Assembly: GCF_019443405.1 (NCBI RefSeq)
Contig: NZ_CP080376.1
Location: 2,232,001-2,296,000 of the forward strand
DNA: 64,000 nucleotides
Direction of reading: 5' to 3'
From: Brevundimonas sp. PAMC22021
Lineage (GTDB): Bacteria > Pseudomonadota > Alphaproteobacteria > Caulobacterales > Caulobacteraceae
Below the pieces are notes generated by a model, which was not told the origin of the DNA, made no database searches, and saw only the letters and a program-made list of their open reading frames with translations. This document shows, in pieces, positions 62,150 through 64,000 of the stretch (positions are counted from its first letter, which is position 1; each line of letters begins with the position of its first letter). The position numbers and the translations under genes are program-made.

Positions 62150-63517
62150 ATGACGCACTCCCTGCAAACCGCAAGCTCCGCTTCGACCCTGATCAAGCGC
62201 ACCATGCTGCAGCGGCTGATCGCGGCGGGGAACCTGCGCTACTGGATCATCGTCAGCTGGGCCGCGGCGTTGGCCACCACGGTCGAGCCGGTTGCGGCCC
62301 TCGGCTGGATGGTCGTGGCCCTGCTGTCTGGCCTTGCCCGAACGGTGGTCGAGACCCGCGTGAAGCTGGCCGATCCGGTCAAGCTCGCGCGGTTGAAGCT
62401 GTTCACCGCCTTCGTGTCCTGCGCGGCGTGGGGCGCGGCGCCCGTTCTGGCGTTCCTCTACGGCGACGCCTTGGGCGAGGCTTTGGCGGTCGGTCTGCTG
62501 GTCGCCGGTTACACCCTGGTCTTCACCCAGATGCGGGCGGCTCCCAAGGAAGCGCTGATCGTCTCGGCCCCCTATTCGGCGGTCGCGGCCCTGCTGATCG
62601 CCAGCCAGTGGGGAACCCAGACCTTCTGGGTGCTCGCCGCCATCGTTCCCGTCATGGGCCTGTCGCTGTTGATCAAGGTCGTCGTCACCCAGATGAGGGA
62701 CGACGAACTGGCGGCGGTAAACGCGCGTCAGGCCTCGCTGATCGCCGAGCTTCAGGCCGCCCGAGACAAGGCCGACGCCGCCAACGCCGCCAAGTCCAAC
62801 TTCCTGGGCGTCATCTCGCACGAGCTGCGCACGCCGATGAACGGGGTCCTGGGGGCGGCGCAACTGCTCGAGTTCACCGAACTGACGGAGCGGCAGAAGG
62901 ACTATGTCGGCGTGATCCGCGCCTCGGGCGACGGCCTGATGGTGCTGCTGAACGACATCCTGGACCTGACCAAGATCGAGGCCGGTCGCATGGACCTGGC
63001 GCCTGCCGACATCGACATTTCCAACCTCGCGCCACGGTTGATCGGCCCCTTCAAGGCGCAGGCCGAGGCCAAGGGTCTTGCTTTCGAGACCGACATCGCC
63101 GGCGATCTGCCCGAGCGCGTCCGGCTCGACCCGCTGCGCCTGGCCCAGATCGCGCACAACCTCCTGGGCAACGCCATCAAGTTCACGCCGCAGGGCTCGG
63201 TGCGTCTGAGCCTGATTGGCGAGCGCCTGTCCGACCACGGGGCGCGCCTGACGCTCGCCGTTGCCGACAGCGGCATCGGCATCGCGGCCTCGGACGTCGA
63301 GCGGCTGTTTCAGCCCTTCACCCAGGTGGACGGCTCTTCCACCCGTCGCTTCGGCGGCACGGGCCTCGGCCTCAGCATCTGCCAGCGCCTCGCCGGCATG
63401 ATGGGCGGCGAGATCACGGTCGCGTCTCAGCCCGATCAGGGCTCGACCTTCAGTCTGTCGATCGAGGTGGAGGCGCTGGCCTGGCCCGCCTCTGAGCTCC
63501 AGAGCTGTGCGGCGTGA
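62150..63517 (+). CDS. membrane sensor histidine kinase
   Basis: 455 aa from ATG 62150 with GAAGGAG upstream. About five membrane helices (30-180), no large periplasmic domain, a coiled linker, then HisKA with phospho-acceptor H224 (VISHELRTPMN), and HATPase with N-box (NLLGNAIKF), G1 (VADSGIGI), and G2 (GGTGLGLSICQRLAGMMGG). No receiver domain and no adjacent regulator, so it is an orphan. The membrane sensor resembles MHYT/5TM-type kinases, ligand unknown. C-terminus ends SCAA. Confidence 0.9.
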   Translation: MTHSLQTASSASTLIKRTMLQRLIAAGNLRYWIIVSWAAALATTVEPVAALGWMVVALLSGLARTVVETRVKLADPVKLARLKLFTAFVSCAAWGAAPVLAFLYGDALGEALAVGLLVAGYTLVFTQMRAAPKEALIVSAPYSAVAALLIASQWGTQTFWVLAAIVPVMGLSLLIKVVVTQMRDDELAAVNARQASLIAELQAARDKADAANAAKSNFLGVISHELRTPMNGVLGAAQLLEFTELTERQKDYVGVIRASGDGLMVLLNDILDLTKIEAGRMDLAPADIDISNLAPRLIGPFKAQAEAKGLAFETDIAGDLPERVRLDPLRLAQIAHNLLGNAIKFTPQGSVRLSLIGERLSDHGARLTLAVADSGIGIAASDVERLFQPFTQVDGSSTRRFGGTGLGLSICQRLAGMMGGEITVASQPDQGSTFSLSIEVEALAWPASELQSCAA

Positions 63518-63531
63518 GCGCAAACCTGCGC

Positions 63532-64000
63532 CTAGAAGCCCAGCGGCCCGATCAACCAGGTCAGCCAGACGCCCAGCGCCAGCCCCGGCCCGAACGGCAT
63601 CCGGTCGGTCGATGAGACCGATCGCCGAACCGCCAATCGCGCGATCACCAGGCTGAAGCCAAGCGCGCAGGCCCACAGCAGCACGCTGGGCAACCCCTGC
63701 CACCCGACCCAGGCCCCCGCCCCGGCGAACAGAAAAGGATCGCCGCCGCCCAGCCCTTGTCGACCGCGCGCGGCGCGATAGCCCCAAGCCACCAGCCACA
63801 GCGCCGCAAAGCCGATGCCCGCGCTCAGCACCCCGTGCCAGCCCTGCCCCAGCAGCACGGAAGCCGCGAGCCCCGTGCCGATCAGCGGCCAGGTCAGCAC
63901 GTCCGGCAACACCATGTGCTCGGCGTCGATCACCGCGATCAGCAAGAGCTGCCAGCCGAGTACGGCCGTGATCGCCGCCAGCGTCCAATCGCCGAACGCC
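63532..64000 (-). CDS. prepilin peptidase (A24), 5' end cut by window edge
   Basis: At least 156 codons on the minus strand; the frame is open to the right edge (…AFGDWTLAAITAVLGWQLL). GWQLLLIAVIDAEHMVLPD carries the first catalytic Asp and RQGLGGGDPFLFAGAGAW the GxGD-type second Asp. Membrane aspartic protease that cleaves leader peptides of type IV pilins/pseudopilins, and in full-length members methylates them. Whether the N-terminal methyltransferase domain is present cannot be seen. Confidence 0.88.
   Translation of the reverse strand, partial: AFGDWTLAAITAVLGWQLLLIAVIDAEHMVLPDVLTWPLIGTGLAASVLLGQGWHGVLSAGIGFAALWLVAWGYRAARGRQGLGGGDPFLFAGAGAWVGWQGLPSVLLWACALGFSLVIARLAVRRSVSSTDRMPFGPGLALGVWLTWLIGPLGF

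Overview
The window is a 64 kb piece of high-GC alphaproteobacterial chromosome. Its gene set and order point to the Caulobacterales, most likely Brevundimonas or a close relative. Supporting markers are zapA with an upstream zauP-like partner, an fzlA-like GST next to queG and near uppP, the F1-ATPase zeta inhibitor, EcfG-type promoter motifs, and an L21 protein with a long Ala/Lys tail. The placement rests on recognising families and synteny, not on a database search. There is no prophage, CRISPR array, rRNA or recognisable tRNA. Most of the window is core metabolism, with accessory insertions (two vapBC modules, two families of dispersed intergenic repeats).

Layout. 1-6 kb: truncated TPR lipoprotein-like/secreted gene, ETF-QO, a UDG, a lytic transglycosylase. 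6-20 kb: purine block (purB with a hypoxanthine-DNA glycosylase, purC-purS-PEBP, purQ, purL). It is interrupted by an esterase lipoprotein, an MFS pump, a cluster of tiny acidic proteins around a TspO-like membrane protein, and vapBC-1. 20-28 kb: a RecQ helicase fused to a DUF559 nuclease-like domain, 5-formyl-THF cyclo-ligase, vapBC-2, ymdB, phoD, then a three-gene zinc/metal operon. 29-33 kb: rplU-rpmA, a GNAT, threonine ammonia-lyase, an FKBP lipoprotein. 33-41 kb: queG, fzlA-like GST, a CDF transporter, uppP, NDUFA9-like SDR, DUF488, an OPT transporter. 41-44 kb: a polyamine pair (deoxyhypusine-synthase-like enzyme and PLP decarboxylase). 44-48 kb: phnCDE and pstS. 48-56 kb: galU, fabI, KTSC, zapA-zauP, tkt, purT, kdsB, cytochrome c. 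56-64 kb: NlpC/P60, leucyl aminopeptidase, tadD-like TPR, Fe-S scaffold-yidD-thrS, a histidine kinase and a truncated prepilin peptidase.

Most noteworthy. (1) Two genes for small acidic proteins (one a 49-aa gene that is easily missed) each sit behind a GGAAC-N17-GGTT motif of the EcfG general-stress sigma type; similar motifs precede an esterase lipoprotein and galU. (2) RecQ is fused in frame to a DUF559 domain, and its stop codon lies at the edge of a repeat element. (3) Both vapBC modules carry clear palindromic operators and are wedged into purine/folate loci. One is four bases from being a continuous operon with its neighbour. (4) A GTTAC-N3-GTAAC palindrome lies in the promoter spacer of a leaderless metal operon. 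(5) Two intergenic repeat families (three R1 copies, five R2 copies) sit at gene ends, and one R2 copy appears to encode the last ~30 residues of QueG.
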